A DNA stretch of 64,000 nucleotides from Forficula auricularia (lineage: Eukaryota > Arthropoda > Insecta > Dermaptera > Forficulidae): assembly GCA_024734495.1 (NCBI GenBank), contig JALMQS010000681.1:6543542-6607541 (forward strand), in the 5' to 3' direction. How positions within the stretch are numbered: position 1 is the first letter of the stretch; every line of letters begins with the position of its first letter. Under the pieces are notes generated by a model. It searched no databases and was not told the DNA's origin. It saw only the letters and a list, made by a program, of their open reading frames with translations. The position numbers and the translations under genes are program-made. Of this stretch, positions 1-10,479 are shown piece by piece.

Positions 1-182
1 ATAATTAAAAATTACGTTTTTAAAAAATAGAGAGAATATTTTTAAATAAATAAAAAAACGAATAAATAAGTTTTATTATTATTATTTAATTAGACTGACA
101 AATTATGTACACATGTACCTATCAATGGCGTTACCGCACGTTCATGGTTGCGGCGCATCCCTAAAATTTCAAACATTTAGAG

Positions 183-884
183 CAGTGTTCCGCAAACTTT
201 TTTGTGTTCAAGGTACACCTATCAAATCAACAAATTTTAAAGGTACACCATAGAAAAAAACCAATGTTTATTTAATATTTATTTATTATTAAAATCAATA
301 TAATTTTTTTTTTAGTCTCCAAGAGTAAGTACATCAGTAATCTGCCCTGACGGGCAATAAGCTTCTTTAGAGGTTTAATGAAAAATGACAATGATTTACA
401 ATGATTTTAATGATATTTCCATTGACTTATCATTAAGGTGGGATTTATTGGTTTCAAGAAGGTTTGGCATGATCACGTGAACCGTTGTGGTAGGTTGATT
501 GGTCTATGTCTTTTCAATCTTGGTGGTAATGTTTTTATTATGTCTTGAGCCTACTCATTTGGGTGGTGAGTTAGTTTGTTTAGGTACTTGTGGCTGTGTT
601 GTCTTATTTCGTCTTTGACGGAAGTTATTTCTATGTCTTTTAGTATAGTCGTGTTTGGTACCCCTCTGGGGGGAATATAATATGAAAAGATGTTTAATGA
701 GAAATGTGAGCCTGCTTAACTGAGCACAGGCGATCAAAATTTGGAGCAATTGTTAATAAGGCTGCTCGCAAAATTCTCAGCTATGTGTAGGTGCATTATC
801 TTCATAAAACTTGAAATTTTTCCGCGGCATACCAATAATCCACGGTACACCAGTGTACCGCGGCACACACTTTGAGGAACACTG
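183..884. mobile_element. hAT non-autonomous element (CAGTGTTCC termini)
   Basis: Starts CAGTGTTCCGCAAACTTTT and ends with the inverse GAGGAACACTG, a typical hAT terminus. It is flanked by perfect 8-bp direct repeats ATTTAGAG at 175-182 and 885-892. The paralogous repeat near 25280-25310 reads 'caaacattagagtatttt' without the insert, so it acts as an empty site. About 702 bp, no transposase recognised. Confidence 0.92.
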
Positions 885-1302
885 ATTTAGAGTACTATTT
901 TCATAAATATATAAGGTCGTCTTCAAAAATTTCAGGAGGATCTATAAATTTTATAATACGTTATTTCAAATATTTCTATAAAAAACATTTTTTGTATAGA
1001 AAAAGTACCTATTAGTATTAATTGGTTCTCGAAATGAAATAAAATTGTTTCATAGTTTCGGCAGAAATTAAAATGAATGATTTTTCCAAAAGGGCTATAG
1101 AAGATTTGAACTCTCTGCCCGGTAGATATATCTTCGAGTTCAAGCATGTCAAAGACAAGTCCTGACGAGTTTTAGTCGAATAAAAATTGTTCTCGCTGAA
1201 CTATTATTATAAAAATGAGATTCTTTGGACTAATCCATTTGTAAGAACTCTCAATATATAAGATCGGAAATAACTAAGAATGCAATAGACAATAAGTCAT
1301 AG

Positions 1303-1872
1303 CGGTACCGCGACATTTCAGCCCCCGACAAAATATCCTTCAGACAAAATATCCCCCGACATAATATCTTCTGACAAAATATTCCCCAGTATAAGGGAGA
1401 ATACAAAAGAGATTAAGTGAGAAGCTTATAATCATAGTTTTGAATAATATAAACAGACTTTCATATTTTGGCGGCTAATTAGCCGTTTTAAAGTGCTGCT
1501 GTCTGTCGTGTTTGATTAGGAAAAAATGGGAGCCCCAAACACACACCGCCCGACGATTGGCTGGTTCGGTTTTCAATGTGTGTTTGATTAGAAAAAAAAT
1601 GGGAGCCCGAAACACACCCCGCCCGGACTAAACTTTCGGAGGTTTGGTTAATATATATTCAGTTCGGCTCGGTTGGGTTCGTAGCCAACCGAACGGTCTA
1701 AATGCCAGCCCGAAAAGGAGCTATACGAACCCAACCGAGCCGAACTGAATATATATTAACCAAACTGGAGTCGATTTGCATTACTCATAAGATTCACGAC
1801 GGGAAGGGTTATTTTGTCATGAGATATTTTGTCTGAAGGATATTTTGTCGGGGGCTGAAATGTCACGGAATC
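1303..1872. mobile_element. MITE with 8-bp target duplication, copy 1
   Basis: Terminal inverted repeats begin CGGTACCGCGACATTTC (left) and GATTCCGTGACATTTC (right, read inward) and continue through blocks of 'gacaaaatatcc'. Flanked by AGTCATAG at 1295-1302 and 1873-1880; the paralogue at 25724-25740 has a single 'aagtcatagctta'. The interior holds a hairpin (about 1648-1770) built on 'cagttcggctcggttggg'. The 8-bp duplication fits hAT or a superfamily with similar integration; the termini are not classic CAGNG, so I leave the superfamily open. Confidence 0.88.
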
Positions 1873-2118
1873 AGTCATAGCTTGCTAGAATTAATTTCTG
1901 ACTCTTATCCTCGCTCACACAAAGCAATATCCTTTTGGGGCGAAGGTTCCAAAATATATTTTTTAAAAATGTTAAATTTGAAAAATAACTAAAATGATGC
2001 CATATTCGATGAAACTTGCAAAAAAAAAGCAAAAATTAAAATAAAATTTCAAAAAATTAAGGTAGTTTTTTGGACAACATCCCTGGTTGAAAAGTCACCA
2101 ACCGCCACTGGTACCTGG

Positions 2119-4058
2119 GCATATAATGTATTATTAAACTAATTTGGTGTTGTGTGACTAGCTTATAAATAGACTGATGATAAAGATCAAACTTCGAAAC
2201 TATAGATTCTAACAAATAAATTATATATATGAACATAACATCCTCATTGATTTCTCTTTATGAATAATTACTTCAAAAACAATATCTTTTCATTTAAATC
2301 AATGAACCTGTACCTTTTAATTTATTTAATTTAAAATATTCGGTAACGAAAAATGTAAAATTACTATAATTTCACATATACTGTACAGAGATTTTTCCTG
2401 TAATTTTTCTGGATGTGCTAGCATTCTAATAATCCTTAGAAAGCCTCAGCATGTTATTAATAGCTTTTCAATTATTATAAATCCCTTAATAAAACCAACA
2501 CACATATAGTATTTCCCATTTCATTACATTTATTCCATTTAGAATAATTGAAATCTTTAAATGGCCAATGGAATGAATAAATAATAAATTGTTCCATTAA
2601 CTATAATGATAAATCTCTATCTTCTAAAGTTATAATGCGAAAAAATGAAAATGTTTATAAATAGAATACCAATTAATTAATTCCATTAGTAGTAATAAAT
2701 TTTTAATGATCCCTACATCATTTATAGAAACAGAAGAGTGTTTTGTAATGGGATAAACAAAAGACCCTCCACAGGTGAGTGAGTTCCTTTCGCCTTATCG
2801 ACCATCAAAATCGAAGTTATCTTGTACATTAAATATTACTGATATGACTAATTACATTTAAATGGAAGATTCTGAGCTACCTACACGGAAACACTCTCAT
2901 CCTTGTAACTAGTAATTGAGGGAAAAAATTGAAACTTTTCAATCCTCGCTACGTTTTTTTATACCTATTACATGAGCTTAACGAAAAAATTATGTTCTTC
3001 CAATTTTTTAACAGAAAGTTATAAATCGAGATTCGAAAATCAATTTAATTATTTTTGGAGGTGTTGTGACATACCTATAAAAATGATTTTTATTATTTAG
3101 CTGTAGATAATATATGATCCAAAAAAATATATAACCCAAAATTATTGAAAAACTCAAAAAAAATAGTTCTAGATATTAATCTGTTAAAGCTAATTAAAAT
3201 TAGTGTGAAGTACAGGTACACCAATTGATTAGAATAAATTAAATGCAATAAAAATTAAATTAAAGAAAAATTGGCTATAAATTTATTTGGACATTTTTGG
3301 GGAACCTCGTGTTTATCAATTAAAAACTATAATATATTAGTGAAAATAGTCATAAGGAGAAATCAATGTGTTTGTCAACTCCTGGATGCAAATAAACATA
3401 TATGTAGGTAACATCTAGGGAAAGCGGTGAGGTTTATAGTAATACATGTAAATTGTATCTCCCGCTTATATAAATTATATTAAATTATCTGAGGTTGGTA
3501 GTATTGCATAGTGTCCTCGACTCAACTATGTTCACTCTTAATAGACACATGTTATGACATTATATGAGTGTGTATATTGATGAAAGGACTCTTATTCAAT
3601 TCTACTATACTTTCAGGTAACTATCATTTATAACTTATCTTGTATATTATCTATTGCATTTATAAATAAACCTACTATACTTTCAGAATCGTCTAAAGTT
3701 CAATTTACCCAATCCACACTCTTACATACATATTTAAAAAATTACAAAGGGTGTTAATTAGTGGTGTTTCACAAAATAAAAATTTTATGGTGAAACATAT
3801 TTAATTCTCCCCTCACGGCTAAAAACTCGAAATATATAGAGTATCCAGTAAATTTAAACTTTATTTAAAATTTTTATTTTTTGAAAAACCATTAATTTCA
3901 AACCTTTGTAATTTTTTAATATATGTAGGTACCTATATAGAATTTATTTTTCTATTTATTTTATTTTATTCAATTCAAAATATTCTTGATTGTTCAAAAC
4001 ACTTATATATAATTTTTTTATTCTAATTGCATTTTTGCAATTTTAAAAAAGTATGATA
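2119..4058. other. AT-rich interval, nothing recognised
   Basis: No coding frame with family resemblance, no clear terminal repeats. Contains short A/T tracts and a duplicated phrase 'cctactatactttcag' near 3600 and 3668. I can assign no function. Confidence 0.5.
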
Positions 4059-4062
4059 TTAA

Positions 4063-4516
4063 AGCAGGTTCTTTCGCGATAATCCACACAAAAAGTTTTA
4101 GCCTCGTAACCACTCTAAAAATACGAAAAGAACTACAATTTTAGGGTATTTTTTTTAACGTGACTCTTCACTCACACTACAAAATCTCTATATAGATATA
4201 CACATACTTACCGGTCGGTTCCAAGCCATTGTGCTTATATCCCCTCCACTAAAAATAATCGTCCAAATAGGTTTTTTTTGTTTTTTATCAAAACTACGTG
4301 GTAAATAATTTCAATTTTTTTTAAGTTACTCCGAATATATCTAACAAATCTTTCCCTATCTACCCTATGTTAAAAATGTCATTTTTAATTTCAATTATTT
4401 CATGTTTGGTGAGGTAAATCGTCTTCATATTTTAACAGTATGTGTATTATGCTTTTAATGACTTATATTCCAAGTTTCAAAAACTTCTTGAATTTTTACA
4501 TTTGTGAAAAACTACT
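4063..4516. mobile_element. TTAA-flanked MITE, copy 1 (piggyBac-like target site)
   Basis: Flanked by TTAA at 4059-4062 and 4517-4520. It matches 28490-29026 over nearly its whole length, sharing 'ttctttcgcga' near the left end and 'tccaagtttcaaa' near the right. Short imperfect terminal repeats (AGGTTCTTT inward on the left, AGTAGTTTTTC inward on the right). TTAA duplication is characteristic of piggyBac and a few other superfamilies. No coding capacity. Confidence 0.75.
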
Positions 4517-4520
4517 TTAA

Positions 4521-5590
4521 GATTATATAAAGGAAGGAATTTTTTTGTGAAGTCGATTGAAGGATGGGTTCGATTAGACCCGAAACATATATTGAAATGT
4601 AATATAAATTAAAAAAAAATAGGAAGTGTTTCTTTTAATTACCTATTTATATGAAGATTGAAAATAAAATAATAAATAAATATTTTATTTTACATATTTT
4701 ATTATATGTATAGTAAATATTTGCATCACTCATGGGACAACCCCATTAATTTTTCCATATGAATCATTGACTCTGCTAGTCTCGGAAAACTAAATCTTGT
4801 CGATATAAATAATCAGTAATAACAGACACTATTCCGTGAAATCAAACCACCCCTCCAATCAAGCTTTCCTTAATGTGGGGTTGTTGCTTTATTTATGTTT
4901 TTCTTCTTAATTATACAATACAATAAGAATTATTATTTTATTTTTTTATACAATATTTTTATAAATGCAAATAAATATACTAATTCTATAAAAGTAAGTA
5001 GTAAAAAGCCTAATCCGCTTAATATTTGCTGTGCGAGTCTAATCTTGTATTTATATATTAGATACTCTAAAAACACTCAAAATTATGTCCAATTCCAGAA
5101 TAATCCAAAAATATACATCGTGTGTATTCAATCCTTGATAAGCATATTTATTCAATTATTATAACCATAATACCAATAATAATAATATAATTATTTAATA
5201 CTTTGGAGAAAAAGATAAAAGCTTGAGATAGGGATCAGAAATTAATGGTATGGTAAGATTTTGGTAAAAATTATCTTATCCCTTTTATTTTATTTATTAA
5301 ATTCTCTCAATGCTGGCTTAGATAACCTCATTGCTGAAGAAAAAATATTTTCAAAGATTGCGTTATCTGTCATTAATTGAAGTGAGAAATGATTATTTAA
5401 AATATTGGTTTGTTCCTCCAAATGCTTTAAACTCTGTAACTATTTTCAAAGACATAACCAAGAGAAACAGTATTTGATTTAACCATTGTATATAACCTGA
5501 CAGTGTTACAAAGAAAGAATTGACAAAGTATATACTAAGTTCTATATTTATATATCTCTGGTAGGGTTGTACTATAATTCACGATTACTA
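4521..5590. other. AT-rich interval, nothing recognised
   Basis: Very AT-rich. The 89-codon frame at 4895-5164 is dominated by Ile, Tyr, Asn and Lys, as expected of random AT-rich DNA. No structure that I can defend. Confidence 0.5.
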
Positions 5591-6000
5591 GTAGTCAAGG
5601 GAGTGTATTTGTGTGAGTATGTGTGAGTGTGACCAGCTCAACAAACACGGTCTTTCTCTCTCGCTGTGCTGGTTCAATACCGCAGTGCATTCGACCCACA
5701 GCTGCCCGTTTTCAACCCTCGTTTTGTCAGTAAAGCGAAAAAATGCTGGAAAAAATCCTTGCCTTGATTCCGCACCATCCCATTTTACCACACCAATAAC
5801 ACCCCCTATTGCACATCATACTCTAAATCTAAATATAGTATCAATTATGAATTATGAAATGGAAATTATTAGGAAAATGGGGAGAGATAGTGCTCAACCC
5901 TATACCCCATCCTGGGCTCGCTAGTCTTCATCCTCCCTTTTTGGGGGCTAACATTTCAGTTAGGCTGAAAAAGCGATCATTAACTAATCCTATAAAGCAG
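5590..6000. other. Less AT-rich pocket, unknown
   Basis: Base composition is visibly more balanced than the surroundings, with CT-rich and CA-rich stretches ('ggtctttctctctcgctg'). Frames are open on both strands for about 70-100 codons but resemble no family I recognise. It could be a host exon or UTR, a conserved regulatory stretch, or an old element. Confidence 0.3.
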
Positions 6001-6008
6001 GACTGTCC

Positions 6009-6066
6009 AATAACGCGCAGCCCGCGGGCCGCAAGCGGCCCAGCCTGGGATATATGCGGCCTGTCA
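6009..6066 (+). mobile_element. Solo hAT-type terminus
   Basis: A GC-rich end-like block 'aggactgtccaataacgcg' continues into 'cccgcgggccgcaagcggcc', in the style of many invertebrate hAT ends. No matching opposite terminus seen nearby, so this is a fragment at best. Confidence 0.35.
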
Positions 6067-6519
6067 TGAAATTATAAAGATATTTTAATGTACTGACTGG
6101 AAAACATATCTGATACAATTTGACGTGATAATTTTTTATTTTTAAAATAAGAAGAAATTGGAAAATCTCCCCATAAGTTTTCGAAGAATAAAAGCAGATT
6201 TTACATTTTGAATGTGAAAAAATATATCAAGATTTACGAAAAATAATGACAATTTTGATATATTTTGACTTCATTTTTATTAGATACTAGCCAGGCCCCC
6301 TGCATTCCCCCACCGAACCCCCACCCCGCACCCCAATCCCATTCCACCTCCGCACCAACCCTGGACTCCACTAGGCACCCATGAATGACAAATGACATTT
6401 TGACGTATTTTCGAGACCCATTAGATATTAAACAGCAATATTTGAAAATATTTATGTTAGTTTAATAGAAAACAGCTTCCTGTTTTATTTTCAAATTACC
6501 ACTTGTTTGTAGGTCAATT

Positions 6520-6702
6520 TTTTTTTTTTTTCTTGGCTTTTCGGCCTTTCTAGCCATAAGCCATTTACGATACTAATTATTTTATTTAAATTTGTCTCTA
6601 CCTCGGGGGTCAGATTTTAGCCGGATGCCTCGAGTCGGATTCGAACTCGGGTCCTCTTGGTTAGCTGGCTGATATGCTACCGCCTAGCCTACCCGACCCC
6701 CC
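6520..6702 (-). mobile_element. tRNA-derived SINE (family 1)
   Basis: On the minus strand it has a tRNA-like head with B-box GGTCCGAACTCGAATCC-like region (read on minus as 'gagttcgaatccgactcg'), then the body shared with copies near 39.1, 39.6 and 40.3 kb, including 'ggcttatggctagaaaggcc', and an A-rich tail. Flanked by 13-bp direct repeats TTGTAGGTCAATT at 6507-6519 and 6703-6715, the signature of LINE-mediated retrotransposition. Confidence 0.9.
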
Positions 6703-6798
6703 TTGTAGGTCAATTCAAACTAAAAAAAACTAAAACTACGTGATTATAAAGAATAATAAACATAGATAAAAACATAAAAGAATAATAAGAATAAGAAT

Positions 6799-6907
6799 TG
6801 AAGGAGACAATCAAAGAGTGTGTCTTCTGCTGGAATTATAAATTTTATTTATTTATAACGAGACTATAGTTTCGAGGGTTTTGCCCTCTTCATCAGTCTA
6901 TTACAAT
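6799..6907 (-). mobile_element. PLE family A pseudo-LTR, 3' side of the coding copy
   Basis: Carries 'gtgtgtcttctgctggaatt', 'ttataaataaat' and the family A ribozyme. The same sequence recurs at 7775-7885, 19239-19503, 57450-57705, 58153-58403 and, decayed, near 22284-22380. On the minus strand it lies downstream of the GIY-YIG domain, where a PLE pseudo-LTR is expected. Confidence 0.85.
6855..6907 (-). ncRNA. Hammerhead ribozyme-like motif, family A, copy 1
   Basis: Minus strand: CUGAUGA (complement of 6890-6896), one extra A, stem II GAGGGC/ACCCUC with one C-A mismatch and loop AAA, then GAAAC (complement 6869-6873). A 3-bp helix III ACU/AGU closes a 2-nt loop, and the predicted cleavage follows the C of AGUC, between 6862 and 6861. 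Helix I pairs UC with GA next to the site, then UUAUAA with UUGUAA after a small internal loop. Activity is inferred from structure only. Confidence 0.75.
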
Positions 6908-7038
6908 GGATTCACAGGAATTAATTTATGAATGAAAGGTTAAAATCTTTCATGTGGTTAGGTTAAGAAATAGTTCAGTGTGGGCAAGTTAAGAATTGAA
7001 ATTTATACTTGTTTTATTATTTTGGCTGTAGGTGGCGT

Positions 7039-7775
7039 TCATGAAGTTTCTATTTTAGCGGCTATTTTTAAAATAAAGCTTTCGGGAATTTCTATTTTCC
7101 GATTTAAGAATTTTTTTGGTGAATTATTGTATGATTTTAAAATTTCTAACGATTCGAAAATACTAATTTTTAAGGGATCTAATTCTGATCTAATTAATTT
7201 AATATTTGATTCATCTGGAAAACAATGTTTCTCGGAGATTAAATGGTCTGCAAATGCACTATGCCCCGAACCCCCTTTAAAAACTCTTTTGTGTTCCGAA
7301 ATGCGTGTGTTTAAATTTTGTTCTGTTTTTCCTATATAGGTCGAATCACATTCTCCACATGTTATGGAATAGACACCTTTTTTGTCCATTTTTTGAATTT
7401 TGTCTTTCTTATTATTGCTAATATCAGATCCCAATGTTCTAGAGGATTTGAAAATAGTTTCATATCCTAAAGTTTTGAATTTTAATTTTAAAGTTTCCGA
7501 AATTTTTCCATAGTATGGGATTATTAATTTTGGTTTTGATTCTGGCTCGGACCGTTGGGAATAAATCAGATTCAGAGTTGACTTTTCAATTTTCTTTTTT
7601 AATATTTTGTCAATAAGGGTTTCTTAACCGTTTTTAACCTATTGTTTTATTATTTCTAATTCTTTATTGAAATTTGTTTTATCTAAAGGGATTTTGGTTA
7701 ATCTATGAATCATTGAGTGGAATCCTGCTAATTTGTGTGTGATAGGTCTGCAGGAATTATTATTTATAGCTGTGT
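7039..7775 (-). pseudogene. Penelope-like element: RT C-terminal part plus GIY-YIG endonuclease, dead
   Basis: PLEs encode a reverse transcriptase followed by a GIY-YIG endonuclease that nicks the target for primed reverse transcription. Read on the minus strand, one continuous frame of about 245 codons runs from 7775 to 7039. It begins with the PLE motif THKLAGFHSMIHRL after the RT palm, passes through a linker with PYYGKISE, and ends in the endonuclease. In the last 131 codons I see G-V-Y at 20-22, Y-I-G at 33-35, the catalytic-type Arg in RISEHKR at 44, and a Cys-x2-Cys (26, 29) with His 48, fitting the Zn-binding insertion of PLE endonucleases. Two in-frame stops interrupt it (around 7642 and 7624: KQ-stop-VKNG-stop-ETLIDK), and the RT catalytic core is missing upstream, so it is a 5'-truncated dead copy. 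It is bracketed by inverted family A pseudo-LTRs. Confidence 0.93.
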
Positions 7776-7885
7776 CTCGTTATAAATAAATAAAATTTAT
7801 AATTCCAGCAGAAGACACACTATTTTTATTGTCTTCTTTAATATATAAAAATTATGCTACTCTCGGCAAAAAAACTTTCAATTTA
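7775..7885 (+). mobile_element. PLE family A pseudo-LTR fragment, inverted, 5' of the coding remnant
   Basis: Begins TCTCGTTATAAATAAAT, immediately at the predicted ribozyme cleavage point of the family A consensus, and runs through 'ccagcagaagacacac' to 'ctctcggcaaaaaaac'. It is opposite in orientation to the coding sequence it abuts, an arrangement known for Penelope-type insertions. Confidence 0.8.
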
Positions 7886-8900
7886 AGAATAAGAATATTT
7901 ATTTTTTTCAAAGAAGTAAGTATATTGTAAATAAAAAAAGAATCTTAATGTACAATTAAAAAGAATAAACAATCAAAATCAATAATTATTGCAACACCCC
8001 TTATTAAGCAAAGCTTGTGTGGAGGGGTGGTCCAACATCACAGCGTTTGTTAATTTCAATTCATATAAACATAAATACACCCAAAAATTTTCAAAATCAA
8101 ATTAAAACTCAAGGCCTAAACCTCCACATACTTTCTCAACTTCCTCTTAAATAAACCAGAGATTGGTAGCCCAGTGATGCTCACTGGTAGTCTATTATAA
8201 ATACGAGGACCCCTAAAAGGATGACGTGCACTTCGATCGTATTATACCTAGGCTCCCTAAGGCTACTAGCGGGTCCCATGGACATGTCCCGGCGCCTTCG
8301 GGAATTCCCCAGGTCTTGCGTGTACAAAATTTATGGTCTTAGTATTTTAGTCATAGGTAGCTCGAGTTCTTTAATTGAGCTAAAAACAAGTAGTAATTTG
8401 AAAATCAAAGAGGATATTGCTGTTTAATATTTAATGGGATTCAAAAATATGTCAAAATGGCCTTTTTCGTTATTTTGACTCACAATATCTCAAAACTCTG
8501 ACGTTTTATAAAAAATCGGGAATTTGCATGATAATCAGTGTATAAAACTCTACTGGAATCCATTGTTAGGATTACGGTTAAGAATTTTTGTTTTATTTTT
8601 GCCGTTCAGGGTTATTAATTCAAAGAAACTCCAAACAGCGTACCGAGTTTTGAAAAAGTTTCACTTTTTCCCCAAATTAGCAAATGCATTGTTGACAAAA
8701 TATGTTACATATAAAATTCCGGATTTTCTCATGTTTGATTTAACAAAATATACCTAATATAAATACGAAAAAACAGATAAACATACTGTTCCTAGATACT
8801 GTTAACATTTCAAAAAGTAGGTCGTAAAAATTCTAATATCAGCTTATTTACTCTGACATAGTTACAACAATAACAAAATTTGTCCAAAACTTAAGTGACT
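7886..8900. other. Intergenic interval with one GC-richer patch (8150-8330)
   Basis: The patch includes 'agtgatgctcactggtag' and 'gacatgtcccggcgccttcg'. It looks like decayed coding DNA from a retroelement, but I cannot name the family. The rest is AT-rich with no support for a gene. Confidence 0.35.
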
Positions 8901-9111
8901 TAATTTTTTAAATTATTTTTAAATTGAAAGGTTTTTTTACTCCCAAACTAATAAAAGACAATAATTTCAGTTAATTATTATTATTTATTTTATTGATACA
9001 AAGTGACAATTTCCAGATCTTGAACGAAATTGTATATATAAATTCACACTTCTATATTTTTTGTATTGTGTGATTGTTTAAAAAAATTTACTAAATATTT
9101 AATTTTTCCAA

Positions 9112-9165
9112 TTTTTAGTACTACTGAAGACCAGTGGGGACCGAAACTGTTTGGTGAATCAATAA
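9112..9165 (+). ncRNA. Degenerate hammerhead-like motif, family E
   Basis: CUGAAGA at 9124-9130 and GAAAC at 9143-9147, then ACUGU and a predicted cleavage after U9151. Helix I UGGUG pairs with GUACUA-type sequence before the core for five pairs including wobbles. Stem II (CCAGUGGGGACC) does not pair well, so it is either decayed or misread. Confidence 0.4.
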
Positions 9166-9261
9166 AATAAATAATAATATTTTTTTATTCGTGTCCATGA
9201 TTAATAATTAAAGGAATCGTAGGGAGTTGGACAGACTTTAAATTAAGTACAAGTTTTCATT

Positions 9262-9316
9262 TAAATACGCCAAACGTTTCGTTGCTGTTTTGCAACTTCT
9301 TCAGTGGCTCATTTAT
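9262..9316 (-). ncRNA. Hammerhead ribozyme-like motif, family B, left arm
   Basis: Mirror of the right-arm motif with the same core, stem II GUUGC/GCAAC and GAAACGUU. Predicted cleavage falls between 9273 and 9272 on the minus strand. Helix III would be only AC/GU, so efficient cleavage would probably need a dimer. Confidence 0.72.
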
Positions 9317-9372
9317 TAAACTTATTTGTCTGGAGTTTTAACTAAGAGAAAAACTATTTTCAAACTGTATCC

Positions 9373-9427
9373 TAAATGAGCCACTGAAGAAGTTGCAAAA
9401 CAGCAACGAAACGTTTGGCGTATTTAA
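9373..9427 (+). ncRNA. Hammerhead ribozyme-like motif, family B, right arm
   Basis: CUGAAGA at 9384-9390, extra A9391, stem II GUUGC (9392-9396) with GCAAC (9403-9407), GAAAC at 9408-9412, GUU at 9413-9415, predicted cleavage after 9415. Helix I is the best in the window: 9373-9383 pairs with 9416-9426 over eleven positions with one G-A mismatch and one wobble. Confidence 0.78.
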
Positions 9428-9562
9428 ATGAAAACTTGTATTTAATTTAAAGTCATGTCCAACTCCCTACAATTCCTTTAAATAATAAATAATAATAATT
9501 AACTGAAATTATTGGCTTTTATTAGTTTCTGACTAAAAAAACCTTTCAATTTAGAAATAACA

Positions 9563-10470
9563 GTAATAAAATCGTAAGTAATAGTGCACTTGAAAATCAA
9601 GATACTGTAAAGTGTAGAGAACAACCTCATTTTATTTTTTTAAAGAAATTATGACGGCACGATTGTAAATGATTTGACGACATATTATTTTTAGTCGAAT
9701 GGGTTGCCTACTGTTAGGATTTTAGTTTAGTTCAACGGGCAAAAGCATATTAGATTTCGGAACCCTCATTGCTCACGCTTAACTGAGTTGAAATTGGGAA
9801 TGTGTGAGTGAGAGAGAAAGTAATGTGAAAGGGGCGACTCGTAAATAAAAAAAATGATACATTTAATTGCAGTTCTATCAATGATGATACTGCTGCTGCC
9901 GATGATTGATGGTTTTCCAATATAAATTGGATTTATTATATTAGAATATTAAGGGGGTGATGAATAATGGTTGAGAAGAAAAGAAAGACAGACTAAAGTT
10001 TCTTTTTTAGTGATCTAGATAGGGTGGGGGGGGGGATGGATTTCATTTAACTTAGATCGAGATGAGCAGAAAAAATATTGATTTCCATCTATCGCTTGCT
10101 ATATCCTCACCATCTATCTACTTCGTATATTAAAAGTTTTTTTTTCGTTTTTTTTTATATTACTTTCATATAAAAGAAACTTTTTTTAGCCGAAAAAATT
10201 CTTTTAATCTCGCAAAATATATATATATGAATGTGGAAGGGAGAAAATTTCATCAATGTTTGATGCAAAAGTGATAGAACCAACTGAATGGATTTTCTAA
10301 ATTACCGACATTTTAATATTTTAAGCTAATTTAATTGGTTAATCAGTCCTGAGCAAGGATGGGAGTATTAGTTTCTCAGGCGCTTGTCCTGGAGATACAC
10401 ATTGAAGATAAAATATATTTTTAAATTATATGTAATTTGGGATAAGACTTCCAAATTTAACCCAAGAACG
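9563..10470. other. Interval with a signal-like mini-frame and G-run
   Basis: Contains a short frame at 9854-9925 (24 codons with stop, hydrophobic, MIHLIAVLSMMILLLP) in a locally less AT-rich pocket, and a G-run near 10025. No supported gene. Confidence 0.35.
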
Positions 10471-10479
10471 CATAACCCA

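Larger units (their letters stand above)
123..2110. mobile_element. hAT-like non-autonomous element, copy 1, with two nested insertions
   Basis: Ends resemble hAT termini: left CAATGGCG, right end reads inward as CAGTGGCGGTTGG. Flanks gtacctat (115-122) and gtacctgg (2111-2118) look like a decayed 8-bp target duplication. The body aligns along its length with 25230-26065, including the segments 'ttggttctcgaaatgaaat' and 'ttgaaaagtcaccaaccg'. Removing the two nested elements (183-884, 1303-1872) and one copy of each duplication leaves about 700 bp. No transposase is present; short minus-strand open frames inside it recur in the other copy only because the DNA is repeated. Confidence 0.8.
9212..9478. 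repeat. PLE-like foldback family B
   Basis: Arms 9212-9316 and 9373-9478 are almost perfect inverted copies (each with 'ccaactcccta' at the outer end and 'gcaacgaaacgtttggcg' inside), separated by about 55 bp. Each arm carries one intact ribozyme-like motif, pointing outward from the centre. Confidence 0.88.
8911..9562. repeat. PLE-like foldback family E, hosting the family B foldback
   Basis: Outer arms: 8911-9003 and 9480-9562 are inverted copies ('tgaaattattggcttttatt' on the right, its inverse on the left). A ribozyme-like motif lies at 9112-9165. The right arm is cut from its ribozyme by a second foldback at about 9212-9478, so the family B element inserted into the family E element. 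Confidence 0.75.

Noticed and set aside
932..1147. Minus-strand frame starting MLELEDI, similar to one at 25323-25514
   Set aside because: The similarity follows from the two copies of the same non-autonomous hAT; frames differ by indels and no transposase motif is present.
4895..5164. 89-codon frame
   Set aside because: Composition is that of translated AT-rich DNA (Ile, Tyr, Asn, Lys); no domain or homologue recognised.
6980..7339. 119-codon plus-strand frame
   Set aside because: Antisense shadow of the PLE GIY-YIG remnant.
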